Assembly (NCBI RefSeq): GCF_900182725.1
Contig: NZ_FXTO01000017.1
Span: 1 to 64,000, forward strand
Reading direction: 5' to 3'
Length of the DNA: 64,000 nucleotides
Source: Thalassovita litoralis
GTDB taxonomy: Bacteria > Pseudomonadota > Alphaproteobacteria > Rhodobacterales > Rhodobacteraceae
Within the stretch, counting starts at the first letter, position 1. Every line of letters begins with the position of its first letter. Below the pieces are notes generated by a model. It worked only from the letters and a program-made list of their open reading frames with translations, had not been told where the DNA came from and did no database searches. Positions 16,506 to 26,270 of this stretch are shown here, in pieces. The position numbers and the translations under genes are program-made.

Positions 16506-16862
16506 ATGCCGCTTTACGAGCATGTCTTCATCTCGCGCCAGGATCTGTCCAACGCGCAAGCTGAAAGCCTCATCGAACATTTCGGCACCGTTCTGGCTGA
16601 CAACGGCGGTAAAGTCGTTGATAGCGAGTACTGGGGCGTCAAGACGATGGCCTACAAGATCAACAAAAACCGCAAAGGCCACTATGCCCTGCTGAAAACC
16701 GACGCCCCGGCGACGGCTGTGCAGGAAATGGAACGCCTGATGCGCCTGCATGACGACGTGATGCGCGTACTGACCATCAAGGTCGACGCTCACGAAGATG
16801 GCCCCTCGGTCCAGATGCAGAAACGCGACGAACGTGGCGAACGCCGCGAACGCCGTTCGTGA
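16506..16862 (+). CDS. rpsF: 30S ribosomal protein S6
   Basis: 118 residues. Binds the central domain of 16S rRNA together with S18. The start MPLYEHVFISRQDLS is preceded by AGGAG. The body shows the S6 motif Y-W-G-V-K-T-M-A-Y-K-I-N-K-N-R-K-G-H-Y. The tail is charged (KRDERGERRERRS), as in many alphaproteobacteria. First gene of rpsF-rpsR-rplI. Confidence 0.98.
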   Translation: MPLYEHVFISRQDLSNAQAESLIEHFGTVLADNGGKVVDSEYWGVKTMAYKINKNRKGHYALLKTDAPATAVQEMERLMRLHDDVMRVLTIKVDAHEDGPSVQMQKRDERGERRERRS

Positions 16863-16888
16863 TCAGCTTGAATAAAGGACGCTAAATC

Positions 16889-17116
16889 ATGGCAGCCAAA
16901 CCGTTTTTCCGCCGCCGCAAGGTTTGCCCCTTCTCGGGCGACAACGCTCCGGCGATTGACTACAAAGACACCAAACTGTTGCAGCGCTACATCTCTGAGC
17001 GCGGCAAAATCGTGCCCTCGCGCATCACTGCCGTTTCGGCCAAGAAGCAGCGTGAACTGGCCCGTGCTATCAAGCGCGCCCGCTTCCTTGCCCTGCTGCC
17101 CTACGCCGTGAAGTAA
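16889..17116 (+). CDS. rpsR: 30S ribosomal protein S18
   Basis: 75 residues, with the core [19 protein letters not shown] and the basic end [20 protein letters not shown] typical of S18. It is 26 bases after rpsF with no priB between them, the normal state in alphaproteobacteria. Confidence 0.98.
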   Translation: MAAKPFFRRRKVCPFSGDNAPAIDYKDTKLLQRYISERGKIVPSRITAVSAKKQRELARAIKRARFLALLPYAVK

Positions 17117-17128
17117 GGAGAGACTGAT

Positions 17129-17728
17129 ATGCAAGTTATCCTTCTGGAACGTGTGGCCAAACTGGGCCAAATGGGCGATGTGGTTGATGTGAAACCCGGC
17201 TACGCCCGTAACTTCCTGTTGCCGCAAGGCAAGGCGCTGACCGCGTCGGACGCCAATGTTGCTTCGTTCGAAGCACAAAAAGCCCAACTGGAAGCCCGCA
17301 ACCTGGAAACCAAGAAAGAAGCCGAAGCACTGGCCGAAAAGCTGGGTGGCCAGCAATTCGTGGTGATTCGTTCCGCTTCGGACGGCGGCAACCTGTACGG
17401 CTCGGTTACTCCGCGTGACGTGGCCGAAGTCGCCACTGCCGAAGGGTTCTCGGTTGACAAGAAACAGGTCGTCATCATCCTGCCGATCAAGACGCTGGGC
17501 CTGCATGACGTTGCTGTCACGCTGCACCCCGAAGTGTCCTGTGGCGTTCAGGTGAACGTGGCCCGTTCGACCGAAGAAGCCGAACTGCAAGCCTCGGGCA
17601 AGTCGATTCAAGAACTGGCCGCAGAAGAAGAAGCTGCTGCCGAATTCGAAATCTCCGAACTGTTCGACGAAATCGGCGCCGCCACCTCGGACGACGACGA
17701 AGCTCCGGCTGCGGACGACGAAAACTAA
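17129..17728 (+). CDS. rplI: 50S ribosomal protein L9
   Basis: 199 residues. The N-terminal domain ([29 protein letters not shown]) is the L9 rRNA-binding domain, joined by a long helix to the C-terminal domain ([17 protein letters not shown]). The protein is longer than the usual ~150 residues. The extra C-terminal tail is acidic ([12 protein letters not shown]), a common feature in Rhodobacterales. Last gene of the operon, followed by a strong terminator. Confidence 0.98.
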   Translation: MQVILLERVAKLGQMGDVVDVKPGYARNFLLPQGKALTASDANVASFEAQKAQLEARNLETKKEAEALAEKLGGQQFVVIRSASDGGNLYGSVTPRDVAEVATAEGFSVDKKQVVIILPIKTLGLHDVAVTLHPEVSCGVQVNVARSTEEAELQASGKSIQELAAEEEAAAEFEISELFDEIGAATSDDDEAPAADDEN

Positions 17729-17750
17729 GATCGGATTTTTCCGACCGACA

Positions 17751-17789
17751 GGCCGCGCGAAAGGAACACTTTCGCGCGGCCTTTTTCTG
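17751..17789 (+). terminator. Terminator of the ribosomal operon
   Basis: A perfect 13-bp stem GGCCGCGCGAAAG / CTTTCGCGCGGCC with loop GAACA, followed by TTTTTCTG. Confidence 0.97.
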
Positions 17790-17888
17790 TTTTCGGGACA
17801 TACACCATACACACGCGTATATTTTCGCGTTTTTTCCGTTTTCCAACTTTCGTTAGTATGGTTACACTTTTGTATAGAATCTGATTTT

Positions 17889-17904
17889 CCGTATCATAAT
17901 ACGG
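17889..17904. promoter_or_regulatory. Palindrome upstream of luxR, possible operator
   Basis: CCGTAT-CATA-ATACGG, a perfect 6-bp inverted repeat, lies 71 bases before the luxR start in an AT-rich stretch (17800-17905). TATAGAAT at 17873-17880 could be the -10 of the luxR promoter, which would place the palindrome near or just after the transcript start. Its regulator is unknown. Confidence 0.4.
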
Positions 17905-17975
17905 ACCAATTGCCCCAAACCGGGGGATCAACGGCGCGACAATTAACGCGCGGCCTGACGAGAAAGGGCCGAAAC

Positions 17976-18677
17976 ATGAATATCGTTGATCTCAGCACGC
18001 TGAGAAACCGCGACGTGGATTTCGTGCAGTTCCTGAACGAACTTTGCGACAGTCTGGGGTTCGACTACGCGTCTTACGCCACCAGCTCGCCGATTTCCGG
18101 CGATGTGCAGGGCTATGCCAACTATCCCGATAGCTGGAAGCTGCATTATATGCAGCGCGGGTTGCACCGGATCGACCCTACCCTGCATAAATCCGCGCTC
18201 AGCATCGCCCCCGTCGATTGGAGCCGCTTTACCCAAGACAAGCGGTTTAACACGGTCTTTTCCGATGCAGGCGATTTTGGCATCACCCCGCGCGGCCTGA
18301 CGGTGCCGGTACGTGGCCCCTATGGCGATTGCGGTTTGCTGAACGTGACCCGGAAATGCTCGGATGCGGAATGGTACAGCCAGATCCGCCACGTCGTTGG
18401 GGAATTGCAAGTGGCGGCGGTCCACATACATGATCGCGTGATGCATTCCGGCATCCTTCACAAGGCGCTGGCCACCCCGATTTTGTCCCAACGCGAATTG
18501 GAAATTCTGCAATGGGTTGCTGTTGGAAAATCCCAGCAGGACGTGGGCGACATCCTGTCAATCTCGCACCGCACGGTCGAGGTTCACCTGCGCTCCAGCC
18601 GTGAAAAACTGGGGGCATTAACCACGGCGCAAGCTATCGGTCGCGCCATCGGTCTTGGCATGATACACCCCGGCTGA
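17976..18677 (+). CDS. LuxR-type quorum-sensing regulator
   Basis: 233 residues. The N-terminal autoinducer-binding domain (about 10-160) shows the W-x-x-x-Y pattern (SWKLHYMQRGLHRIDPTL) and a PVRGPYGDCGLLNV segment matching the family pattern around the acyl-homoserine lactone pocket. The C-terminal HTH (about 165-230) reads ILSQRELEILQWVAVGKSQQ...ILSISHRTVEVHLRSSREKLG, with the conserved E, I/L, W and V positions of LuxR/GerE. The start at 17976 follows AGAAAGG. It lies 182 bases before a luxI gene on the same strand, so it is the presumed receptor for that signal. Confidence 0.93.
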   Translation: MNIVDLSTLRNRDVDFVQFLNELCDSLGFDYASYATSSPISGDVQGYANYPDSWKLHYMQRGLHRIDPTLHKSALSIAPVDWSRFTQDKRFNTVFSDAGDFGITPRGLTVPVRGPYGDCGLLNVTRKCSDAEWYSQIRHVVGELQVAAVHIHDRVMHSGILHKALATPILSQRELEILQWVAVGKSQQDVGDILSISHRTVEVHLRSSREKLGALTTAQAIGRAIGLGMIHPG

Positions 18678-18827
18678 TCCGTACCAACAAAAAGAAGCTT
18701 TTGAAATACATAATTAATTAGTGTAATTTCCCCTGCGACATCTTCGGGAAAGCGTCATTTTCTGCCGCGTGATCCGCAGGTCTACGGGAAACCCCTAATA
18801 GCCCCCCCTTCTACCCCGAGTAGACTT

Positions 18828-18847
18828 TACCAGCACTGATACTGGTA
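18828..18847. promoter_or_regulatory. Candidate lux box before luxI
   Basis: TACCAG-CACTGATA-CTGGTA is a perfect 20-bp dyad of the usual lux-box size. A second, smaller repeat TCTAC-CCCGA-GTAGA lies at 18810-18824. The dyad ends only 12 bases before the luxI start codon. This position is closer than the usual activating site near -42 and could mean repression or a very short leader. The site is visible; its use by the adjacent LuxR is inferred. Gap 18678-18859 otherwise holds nothing else identified. Confidence 0.6.
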
Positions 18848-18859
18848 GGGGAAACCAAT

Positions 18860-19684
18860 ATGATCATCGTTGTGGATGCGCTGAACAAACATTTGTTCCA
18901 AGATGTTTTAACCGAAATGTACCGCTTGCGGGCCCGCGTTTTTCAGGATCGTCTGGGCTGGGAAGTAACGGTTCGCGATGGGATGGAAATCGACTCGTTT
19001 GATGCCCTGAACCCCGCGCATGTGATTTGTTTGGATGATGATGGCGATGTTGTGGGCTGTATGCGCCTGCTGCAAACCACCGGGCCGCATATGTTGGCCG
19101 ATGTATTCCACAGCATTCTGGACGGCGAACCGCCCCTGCGCAGCAGCAGCGTATGGGAAGCCACCCGTTTTTGTGTCGACACCAAGAAGCTATCGGGCGG
19201 CAAATCCCGTAACTCGATTTCCTACGTCACCAGCGAAGTCATGGCTGGCGCGTTTGAATATGCTATGAAGGCAGGCGTCACGGATGCCGTGGCGGTGATT
19301 GACCCTGTGATGAACCGCGTCTTGCAGCGGTCCAATAACGCGCCCTACGATTATCTGGGCAGCGCCAAGCCGATGGGCAAGGTCGTTGCGATGGCCGCCC
19401 TGATGGACTGCACCCCGGAACGGGTTAACGCCATCCGCGATTTTGCCGGGATTTCGGGCGATGTATTCGCCACGCCCGAAGCGGCGCTGGACTGTTTCTA
19501 TCGTAATCGCCGCCCCCAAACGGCCAAACGCGCCATTACCAATCCCCGGACAGCGCTGCTGCAATATTGTCAGGAACAATATGACAGTGCCGACACCCCC
19601 GAAGAACGCGCCGCAGCCGAGGCTTTGCGGCTGGAACTATCGCCGCTGATTGATGATGCGCCCGTCCGCCGCTGTCAGGCGTAA
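18860..19684 (+). CDS. Acyl-homoserine-lactone synthase (LuxI family)
   Basis: 274 residues. Makes an N-acyl homoserine lactone from S-adenosylmethionine and an acyl donor. Conserved residues are present: RARVFQDRLGW near the start, the acidic EIDSFD, the arginine in GCMRLLQTT, and the WEATRFCVD motif. It is longer than the usual 200-225 residues: roughly the last 60 (from about NRRPQTAKRAITNPRT) form an extra charged tail of unknown role. The ribosome binding site AGGGGAAA precedes the ATG. The acyl chain length cannot be predicted reliably. Confidence 0.93.
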   Translation: MIIVVDALNKHLFQDVLTEMYRLRARVFQDRLGWEVTVRDGMEIDSFDALNPAHVICLDDDGDVVGCMRLLQTTGPHMLADVFHSILDGEPPLRSSSVWEATRFCVDTKKLSGGKSRNSISYVTSEVMAGAFEYAMKAGVTDAVAVIDPVMNRVLQRSNNAPYDYLGSAKPMGKVVAMAALMDCTPERVNAIRDFAGISGDVFATPEAALDCFYRNRRPQTAKRAITNPRTALLQYCQEQYDSADTPEERAAAEALRLELSPLIDDAPVRRCQA

Positions 19685-19719
19685 TCTAAGAATACTGACC
19701 ACTCACGGACAGTCAGCCG

Positions 19720-20136
19720 CTATCCACCGAAATTTTCGCCGGTGGGTAGCGGCGCCATACGGATCAGTCGGGAATCACTCACCCCGGCCTGACGATGCAC
19801 CATCGCCTCGCGGTATTCCGGGTCTTTGATCATTTCCGCGAATGTCCCCGGACCGGGGTATTCCGCGATAAAGCACAGATCCCAGTCTTCGTCCTGCGGG
19901 CCAATCAACATCTGTTCCATTGCGCCGCGCCACACGATCCGCCCGCCCAGCCGTTCCAGTACCTTCTGACTACCCGTACCATAAGCGGCATAGGCTTCGG
20001 CCCCTGTGGCGTCACGCCCGTCCGGGTATTCCGCCTTATCCCGCAATTTCACAAGGTTCAGCATATGGATCGGACCGGGCCGGTCATTGGCCCGAAACGC
20101 CGCGAAATCGTCCTTGCTAAAGCTGGTATAGGTCAT
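19720..20136 (-). CDS. DUF1330-family protein
   Basis: 138 residues with the ferredoxin-like dimeric alpha-beta barrel pattern: PIHMLNLVKLRDKAEYPDGR, then the Y-x-x-Y-G-T-G region, and WDLCFIAEYPGPGTFAEMI near the C-terminus. DUF1330 proteins are small cytosolic proteins of unknown activity, some with roles in small-molecule degradation. The start at 20136 has GGGGAGG upstream. It is convergent with luxI. Confidence 0.85.
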   Translation of the reverse strand: MTYTSFSKDDFAAFRANDRPGPIHMLNLVKLRDKAEYPDGRDATGAEAYAAYGTGSQKVLERLGGRIVWRGAMEQMLIGPQDEDWDLCFIAEYPGPGTFAEMIKDPEYREAMVHRQAGVSDSRLIRMAPLPTGENFGG

Positions 20137-20210
20137 AATACGCCTCCCCTGATCAAACCCTTGGGCGCAGGCTGGGCCACGCCACAGGGCTTCGTCAAGC
20201 GTCACAGACA

Positions 20211-20747
20211 TTACGCCACGTCGCATACCATCGCGCGACTGGCAGCCAATTCCGCCTGAAACACTGCTTTGGGGCCATCGTGTCCAGCAGGCAAGGCGCC
20301 AATCACCTCTTCGGCCCAATCAAGATAGGCATTTTTCCACTCCACAGACCAAGACGCCGGAGGCGACATCCGCAAGGCCCGCACGTTACTGGTTTTATCA
20401 GCGATCTTGATCAGGGCTGCCCCCGGCGATTTGCCAGCCGCATGTTTGACTTGCTGGCGTTTACGCTCTGCCTTGGGCAGGGACTTGTCATCAGTGACTT
20501 CCATAACCAACCCGGCCACAATCGCTCCGAACAAATCAGTCAATTCCGATTGGCTCGTTGGCGGACAATCTTCAACCGTATCATGCAACCAAGCCGCCGC
20601 GATCCAGTCTTCGGAACCACCCCAGCCCGCCACCAAATCGGCCACTTCCCGCAAATGAACCTCATAGGGTTCTTCGGCCAGACCTTTGCGAATTTGGCCA
20701 GCATGGCGTTCCTGCGCAAAAGCGCGTGCGCGTTCGATCAATGTCAT
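20211..20747 (-). CDS. HD-domain hydrolase, small SpoT/MESH1-like
   Basis: 178 residues forming a single HD domain. Metal ligands are visible as H31 (EVHLREVADLV), H55-D56 (AAWLHDTVEDC) and the later KIADKTSN aspartate. This layout and the opening ARAFAQERHAGQIRK resemble the small alarmone hydrolases (MESH1/SpoT N-domain), which remove pyrophosphate from (p)ppGpp, but no synthetase or regulatory domain is present. The substrate is therefore inferred, not shown. Start at 20747 with AGGAGA upstream. It may be cotranscribed with the DUF1330 gene 74 bases downstream. Confidence 0.8.
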   Translation of the reverse strand: MTLIERARAFAQERHAGQIRKGLAEEPYEVHLREVADLVAGWGGSEDWIAAAWLHDTVEDCPPTSQSELTDLFGAIVAGLVMEVTDDKSLPKAERKRQQVKHAAGKSPGAALIKIADKTSNVRALRMSPPASWSVEWKNAYLDWAEEVIGALPAGHDGPKAVFQAELAASRAMVCDVA

Positions 20748-20901
20748 GGCATTCTCCTCTGCCGACAGCCCGCATGGTCCCAAACAAAACCTGCTGGGCC
20801 ATCAAAAAGTTTAATCTTCAGGAAAAGCAGTTCATCCCGGCATCAAGCCTTCGGACTGCACATGCAGGATGGATCATCCGCGTGGAGAATGCAAGTCACA
20901 T

Positions 20902-20927
20902 AAAAAAGGCCACCGCAAAGGGTGGCC
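20902..20927 (-). terminator. Terminator of tig
   Basis: On the minus strand, GGCCACC, loop CTTTGC, GGTGGCC, then TTTTTT. It begins 27 bases after the tig stop codon. Confidence 0.9.
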
Positions 20928-20953
20928 TTCAGTGTCATCAAATGACGCAGGAC

Positions 20954-22291
20954 TTATTCGTCGTCCAGTGCCTCGACCGCAGTTTGAAGATCGTCTTTCG
21001 ACACTTCTTTCTCGGTCACTTTGGCCTGTTCAACAACGTGATCCACGACCTTGTCTTCAAAGATCGGCGCACGCAGTTGCTGCTGCATCTGCTGGTTCTG
21101 CTGGATGAACTCGAAGAACTGGCGTTCTTGGCCCGGATACTGGCGGGCTTGGTTCATGATCGCCTGAGTCATCTCGGCATCGGTGACTTCCACCTCGGCC
21201 TTGCGGCCAATCTCGGCCAGCAACAGGCCCAGACGCACGCGGCGTTCTGCCAGCTTGGTGTGTTCCTCGGTGGTTTCGATGTTCCCGTGGTTGTGGTCGT
21301 GGACCTCGGGGTTATCTTCGTGCCACAGCTGATGTGCGATCTGGTTGGCTTCGGCTTCCACCAGCGACGGCGGCAGGTCGAAGGACACTTTGCCATCCAG
21401 AACGTCCAGCAGTTTGCGCTTCAGCACAGCGCGCGATGCACCGGCATATTCAGCTTCCAGACGCTCGGCTACTTGGCCTTTCAGCGCGGCCAGATCGTCC
21501 GAACCGAATTTCTGCGCCAGCTCGTCGTTGATTTCAGCCGCGACCGGCTCGTTCACGGCTTTGATGGTGCAGGTGAATACAGCCGCTTTGCCAGCCAGAT
21601 TGGCCGCGCCGTATTCTTCGGGGAACGTGACGTTCACGTCCATTTCTTCGCCTTCTTTGGCTTCACCGATCAGCTGATCCTCGAAACCGGGGATAAAGCT
21701 GTTGGAACCCAGAACCAGCGGGTAATCTTCGGCCGAACCGCCGTCGAACGCTTCGCCGTCCACCTTGCCGACGAAATCCATGACGACCTGATCGCCTTCT
21801 TTCGCCTTGGTGCCTTTGCGGCGTTTTTTCCAGTCGGATACGGTTTCCGCCAGCGAGGCCAAGGCTTCGTCGATCGCGGCATCGTCCGCTTTCACGACCA
21901 TGCGCTCCAGCTCGACGTCGGAAAAATCGACTTCGGGGATTTCCGGCAGGGCTTCATAGGACATGGTGACTTTGACATCGTCACCCTCTTTCCAGTTTTC
22001 GCCATCCACCATGTTGACCTGCGGCTGCATCGCCGGACGGTCGCCCGAGCTTTCAAAATGCTCGTTCATGGCACCGTCGATGGTTTCCTGCATAGCTTCG
22101 CCCAACAGACGCTGGCCGAATTGCTTGCGCAGCAGCGCCATCGGCACCTTGCCTTTGCGGAAGCCCTTCATCTCGATCTCGGGCTGGGCTTCGGTCAGCT
22201 TTTCGGTGACTTTCGCATCCAGTTCGGCCGCCGTGACGGTGATCTCGTAACCGCGCTTCAGGCCTTCGTTCAGGGTCTCGGTGACCTGCAT
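20954..22291 (-). CDS. tig: Trigger factor (ribosome-associated chaperone)
   Basis: 445 residues. It binds nascent chains at the exit tunnel. The ribosome-binding signature is [14 protein letters not shown] (about residues 44-57). The peptidyl-prolyl isomerase domain follows ([19 protein letters not shown]...[15 protein letters not shown]), then the helical C-terminal chaperone domain. The start [10 protein letters not shown] is the family start; eight codons upstream are also open. It has its own promoter and terminator and, unusually, no clpP or clpX next to it on either side. Confidence 0.97.
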   Translation of the reverse strand: MQVTETLNEGLKRGYEITVTAAELDAKVTEKLTEAQPEIEMKGFRKGKVPMALLRKQFGQRLLGEAMQETIDGAMNEHFESSGDRPAMQPQVNMVDGENWKEGDDVKVTMSYEALPEIPEVDFSDVELERMVVKADDAAIDEALASLAETVSDWKKRRKGTKAKEGDQVVMDFVGKVDGEAFDGGSAEDYPLVLGSNSFIPGFEDQLIGEAKEGEEMDVNVTFPEEYGAANLAGKAAVFTCTIKAVNEPVAAEINDELAQKFGSDDLAALKGQVAERLEAEYAGASRAVLKRKLLDVLDGKVSFDLPPSLVEAEANQIAHQLWHEDNPEVHDHNHGNIETTEEHTKLAERRVRLGLLLAEIGRKAEVEVTDAEMTQAIMNQARQYPGQERQFFEFIQQNQQMQQQLRAPIFEDKVVDHVVEQAKVTEKEVSKDDLQTAVEALDDE

Positions 22292-22354
22292 GTTATCTCT
22301 TCCTTCTCGGTACATTCGGTGGCGGCCCCCGTTGAGGCGCCGAAATCTCGCCGT

Positions 22355-22383
22355 CTTCTAGGGGCAGAAAGGCAAGGGTGCAA
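22355..22383 (-). promoter_or_regulatory. Predicted tig promoter
   Basis: On the minus strand TTGCAC (22383-22378), 17-base spacer, TAGAAG (22360-22355), about 65 bases before the tig start codon. Confidence 0.5.
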
Positions 22384-22500
22384 GCGCGAATCCCGCGTCA
22401 AAGCGGGGCATTTGGCCCTGTTTGGCGCTTCTGCGTTGCAGCACCGGCAGCAAAGACCGCAGCCCGCGCCATACGCGGCGGCCCAGAACCGTTCACAACG

Positions 22501-22530
22501 AAAAAGGGCGCTCTGTCGCCAGTGCGCCCT
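22501..22530 (-). terminator. Terminator of the cox operon
   Basis: On the minus strand AGGGCGC, 12-base loop, GCGCCCT, then TTTTT, located 20 bases after the coxM-like stop codon. Confidence 0.8.
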
Positions 22531-22549
22531 CCATTTGTTTGTCCATCAC

Positions 22550-23335
22550 TTAGTTACAGGCCGCGACTGCCCGTTTTGTCATGACTTTCACCAGATGCGC
22601 CCGATAGGCTCCGGTGCCGTGCAAGTCACCGATCATATCGTCCCCGGATAATGACAACCCATCAACAGCGTCGGGCGTGAAACTGCCGGACAAAGCCGCT
22701 TCGGCCTCGGACCAGCGGAACACGCCATCATTGCCCGCGCCGGTGACGGCCACGCGAACCCCATCAGCGTATTGCGCCACGAACACCCCAACCAGCGCAA
22801 AGCGCGAGGCAGGCTGTTCAAACTTCTGGTAATTGGCCCGTTGCGGAATGGGGAACCGGACTGCGGTGATGATCTCGCCTTCGTCCAGCGCCGTTGAAAA
22901 CAGGCCTTGGAAATAATCATCCGCAGCAATTTCCCGCGCATTGGTGACGATGGTCGCCCCTGATGCCAGCGCCGCTGACGGGTAACAGGCGGCCGGATCG
23001 TTATTGGCTAGACTGCCGCCCACGGTGCCACGGTTGCGCACAGCCGGATCGCCAATCCCCCCGGCCAAAGCTGCCAACGCCGGATAAGCCCCGGCATTGG
23101 ACGCCACGACAGCGTGGGGGGTCGCCCCGCCCAACGTCAGCGTCGCCCCATCAGAGGACACCCCGACCAGATCGGCAATCCCGCCAAGCGAAACCAGCTT
23201 TGATGGCATCGCCAGCCGTTGTTTCATCGTCGGCAACAGGGTTTGCCCCCCACCCAGCGCCTGCGCGTCTTCTTCGCGCAGAGCCGCGATGGCCTCGTCC
23301 ACGGTGGCGGGTTTCACGAACTCGAAATTATACAT
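22550..23335 (-). CDS. coxM: Molybdenum hydroxylase FAD subunit (form II CoxM-like)
   Basis: 261 residues. The FAD-binding medium subunit of a xanthine-oxidase-family enzyme passes electrons from the iron-sulfur subunit to the acceptor. The FAD motifs are ALGGGQTLLPTMKQR (about 27-41) and RNRGTVGGSLANNDPAACYP (about 101-120). The start at 23335 is the family start MYNFEFVKPATVDEA, with AGGAA upstream; a longer frame to 23434 overlaps coxL. Last gene of coxG-coxS-coxL-coxM. The physiological substrate of form II enzymes is debated. Confidence 0.92.
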   Translation of the reverse strand: MYNFEFVKPATVDEAIAALREEDAQALGGGQTLLPTMKQRLAMPSKLVSLGGIADLVGVSSDGATLTLGGATPHAVVASNAGAYPALAALAGGIGDPAVRNRGTVGGSLANNDPAACYPSAALASGATIVTNAREIAADDYFQGLFSTALDEGEIITAVRFPIPQRANYQKFEQPASRFALVGVFVAQYADGVRVAVTGAGNDGVFRWSEAEAALSGSFTPDAVDGLSLSGDDMIGDLHGTGAYRAHLVKVMTKRAVAACN

Positions 23336-23360
23336 GGTTTTGTTCCTTTCCTGTCCGGTC

Positions 23361-25733
23361 TTAACCCTGCTGCATCGCCGCCCACACGCGGGACGGGCTG
23401 ACGGGCATGTCGATATGATCCACGTTGTAACCACCGCGTTGCAGCGCGTCGATCACGGCATTGACCACCGCAGGCGGGCTGCCAATCGCCCCGGCCTCGC
23501 CGCAGCCTTTGACGCCCAGCGGGTTGTGGGTACAGGGCGTCTGACACGAATGGTCCACGCTGAAGGATGGCACGTCAGAAGCCCGCGGCATCGCATAATC
23601 CATGAACGACCCGGTCAAAAGCTGACCGTTTTCATCGTAAACGGTATTTTCCAGCAAGGCCTGTCCGATCCCCTGCGCCACACCGCCATGCACCTGACCG
23701 GCCACGATCATCGGGTTGATCACGTTGCCAAAATCATCCGCAGCGGTGAAGCCAAGGATATCCACTTTGCCGGTGTCGGGGTCCACTTCGACCTCGCACA
23801 CATAAGCCCCGGACGGATAGGTGAAATTCGACGGGTCATAGAACGCCGTTTCCTCCAGCCCCGGTTCCAGACTTTCCAGCGGATAGTTATGCGGCACATA
23901 GGCCGCCAGGGTCACATCGCCCCATGCCACCGATTTGTCGGTGCCAGCCACGCTGAATTGTCCGTCTTTCAGTTCAATATCAGCCTCGGACGCTTCCAGA
24001 AGATGCGATGCGATCTTTTTCGCCTTGTTGATGATCTTTTCGGTCGCCCGGACCATAGCCGAGCCACCCACCGCGATAGACCGCGATCCATAAGTCCCCA
24101 TCCCCATCGGGGTCTTGCTGGTGTCGCCATGCACGATGTCGATCAGGCTGACATCAATCCCGATCATTTCCGACACGACTTGGGCAAAGGTGGTTTCATG
24201 CCCCTGCCCGTGGCTGTGGCTGCCGGTAAACACGCTGATGGACCCGGTCGCATTCACTCGCACGGTGGCGGATTCATACAGGCCCGCCCGCGCGCCCAAC
24301 TGCCCCACAAGGTTCGACGGCGCGATACCGCAGGCCTCGATGAAATGGGCCAGCCCATACCCACGCAGCTTGCCCCGCGCCTTGGATTCCGCCGCCCGCG
24401 ATTCAAAATTCGCGTAGTCGGTCATTTCCAGCGCCTTATCCAAGGTCGCATCATAGTTGCCGGTGTCATACATCACCGCCACCGGGGTCTGATACGGGAA
24501 CTGATCGGGCTTGATGAAATTCAGCCGCCGCAGCTCTGCCGGGTCCATCCCAATCTCGCGCGCAGCTTTATCAATCACGCGTTCCAATTGATACGTCGCC
24601 TCGGGTCGCCCAGCGCCGCGATAGGCATCGACGGGAACCGTATTGGTGAACACGGCCTTTACGTTCACATAAACCAGCGGCGTGGTGTAGTTCCCCGCCA
24701 TCAGCGTGCCATGCAGCCACGTTGGGATAGACGGCGCAAAGGTCGACAGATACGCGCCCATATTGGCATAGGTGTCGGTACGCACGGCGGTGAACTTATG
24801 GTTTTCATCCATCGCCAGTTCGATTTTCGTCACATGGTCGCGCCCATGCGCATCCGAAATGAACGCCTCGGACCGGGAGGAGGTCCATTTCACCGGACGG
24901 TTCACCACTTTGGCGGCATAGGTCACGAATGCTTCTTCGGCATAGTGATAGATCTTCGACCCGAAACCGCCGCCCACATCCGGGGCCACAACGCGCAGCT
25001 TATGTTCGGGGATGCCCAGCACGAAGGCCCCCATCAGCAGTCGGATCACATGCGGGTTCTGGCTGGTGGTATACAGCGTATATTCATCATTGGCGCGGGA
25101 ATATTGCCCCACGGCCACGCGCGGCTCCATCGGGTTCGGCACCAGACGGTTGTTGGTCAGCTCCAGCGTGGTGACATGATGCGCCGATTTGATCGCCTGA
25201 TCCACGGCTTCGCGGTTTTCTTCGACAAAGCCCCAGTCGTAACACAGGTTGCTGGTCAGATCGTCATGCACCTTGGTGGCACCATCCGCCAGCGCGTCCT
25301 TCATGTTCAGGACCGGCTCCAGCTCCTCGATGTCGACCTCGATCGCCTCGACCGCATCGCGGGCCTGTTCGGCGGTTTCGGCCACGACAACGGCAATCGG
25401 GTCGCCCACATGGCGGACTTTACCTTCGGCCAGAATGGGGTGTTTGGGTTCCTGCATCGGCTGGCCGAAACGGTCTGTCACCTGCCATCCGCAGGGAATG
25501 CCACCGGCCTGCGCAAAATCCGCAGCGGTGAAAATTTTCACCACCCCGTCCATCGCTTCGGCGGCGCTGGTGTCAATGCTGTTGATTGTGCCATGCGCCA
25601 CGTCCGAGCGCAGAAAACAGGCATAGGTCTGCCCGGCAATATTGATGTCGTCGGTGTAGTTGCCGACCCCGGTCAGAAACCGGATATCCTCGCGGCGCTT
25701 GGTGCTGTCGCCGATGCCTCCGTCTTTGGGCAT
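23361..25733 (-). CDS. coxL: Molybdenum hydroxylase large subunit (form II CoxL-like)
   Basis: 790 residues. The catalytic subunit binds molybdopterin cytosine dinucleotide. The active-site loop reads AYRGAGR at 370-376, which is the form II signature; form I CO dehydrogenase has AYxCSFR instead. The Mo-cofactor motifs [10 protein letters not shown] (251-260) and the C-terminal [13 protein letters not shown] with the catalytic glutamate are intact. Form II enzymes are annotated as CO dehydrogenases, but many probably oxidise aldehydes or other small molecules. The adjacency to a quinoprotein alcohol oxidation cluster makes an aldehyde substrate a reasonable inference. Confidence 0.93.
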   Translation of the reverse strand: MPKDGGIGDSTKRREDIRFLTGVGNYTDDINIAGQTYACFLRSDVAHGTINSIDTSAAEAMDGVVKIFTAADFAQAGGIPCGWQVTDRFGQPMQEPKHPILAEGKVRHVGDPIAVVVAETAEQARDAVEAIEVDIEELEPVLNMKDALADGATKVHDDLTSNLCYDWGFVEENREAVDQAIKSAHHVTTLELTNNRLVPNPMEPRVAVGQYSRANDEYTLYTTSQNPHVIRLLMGAFVLGIPEHKLRVVAPDVGGGFGSKIYHYAEEAFVTYAAKVVNRPVKWTSSRSEAFISDAHGRDHVTKIELAMDENHKFTAVRTDTYANMGAYLSTFAPSIPTWLHGTLMAGNYTTPLVYVNVKAVFTNTVPVDAYRGAGRPEATYQLERVIDKAAREIGMDPAELRRLNFIKPDQFPYQTPVAVMYDTGNYDATLDKALEMTDYANFESRAAESKARGKLRGYGLAHFIEACGIAPSNLVGQLGARAGLYESATVRVNATGSISVFTGSHSHGQGHETTFAQVVSEMIGIDVSLIDIVHGDTSKTPMGMGTYGSRSIAVGGSAMVRATEKIINKAKKIASHLLEASEADIELKDGQFSVAGTDKSVAWGDVTLAAYVPHNYPLESLEPGLEETAFYDPSNFTYPSGAYVCEVEVDPDTGKVDILGFTAADDFGNVINPMIVAGQVHGGVAQGIGQALLENTVYDENGQLLTGSFMDYAMPRASDVPSFSVDHSCQTPCTHNPLGVKGCGEAGAIGSPPAVVNAVIDALQRGGYNVDHIDMPVSPSRVWAAMQQG

Positions 25734-25756
25734 GTCTGGTCCTCCCTGTCCTTGTG

Positions 25757-26242
25757 TTATTCTGCTGCGATGGCGCCCACGTCCTGCCCGGACGCCGCCA
25801 TGATTGCCTTGACGATGTTATGATACCCGGTGCAGCGGCAAATATTGCCTTCCAGATAGTGACGGATTTCGGTTTCCGTCGGCTTGGGGTTGTCCTTCAA
25901 CAGCGCTGCCGCAGACATCACCATGCCCGGCGTACAGAACCCGCATTGCAACCCATGATGATCCTGAAACGCCTGTTGAATGGCATTCAGCGTGCCATCC
26001 GGCGCAGCCTGTCCTTCGATGGTGGAAACATCTGCCCCATCGGCCTCGGCGGCCAGCATGGTACAGGATTTCACGGCTTTTCCGTTCACATGCACGACAC
26101 AAGCGCCGCATTGGCTGGTGTCACAGCCCACATGAGTGCCAGTCAGCCCCAGCGTGTCACGCAGGAATTGCACCAGCAGCGTGCGCCCTTCGGCGTCGCC
26201 CGAACGGGTCTTGCCGTTCACGGTCATTGTGATTTTGGTCAT
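25757..26242 (-). CDS. coxS: Molybdenum hydroxylase [2Fe-2S] subunit (CoxS-like)
   Basis: 161 residues. It carries two [2Fe-2S] clusters that move electrons from Mo to FAD. The plant-ferredoxin-type cluster uses C40, C45, C48 and C60 ([16 protein letters not shown]...C). The second uses C100, C103, C135 and C137 (CGFC...CRC). All eight cysteines are present, so the subunit should be functional. It sits between coxG and coxL with gaps of under 30 bases. Confidence 0.95.
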   Translation of the reverse strand: MTKITMTVNGKTRSGDAEGRTLLVQFLRDTLGLTGTHVGCDTSQCGACVVHVNGKAVKSCTMLAAEADGADVSTIEGQAAPDGTLNAIQQAFQDHHGLQCGFCTPGMVMSAAALLKDNPKPTETEIRHYLEGNICRCTGYHNIVKAIMAASGQDVGAIAAE

Positions 26243-26270
26243 TTGGTCCTCCCTAATGCGATTGCTTGGA

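Noticed and set aside
20558-22651. Plus-strand open frame of 697 codons
   Set aside because: Antisense of trigger factor; the Phe/Leu/Gly-rich translation is a mirror of tig codon use.
22550-25733. Form I (true) CO dehydrogenase
   Set aside because: The active-site loop is AYRGAGR, not the AYxCSFR of form I.
23097-25823. Plus-strand open frame of 908 codons
   Set aside because: Antisense of the coxM end and coxL; rich in His/Arg/Gly with no family pattern, a known effect of codon bias in GC-rich genomes.
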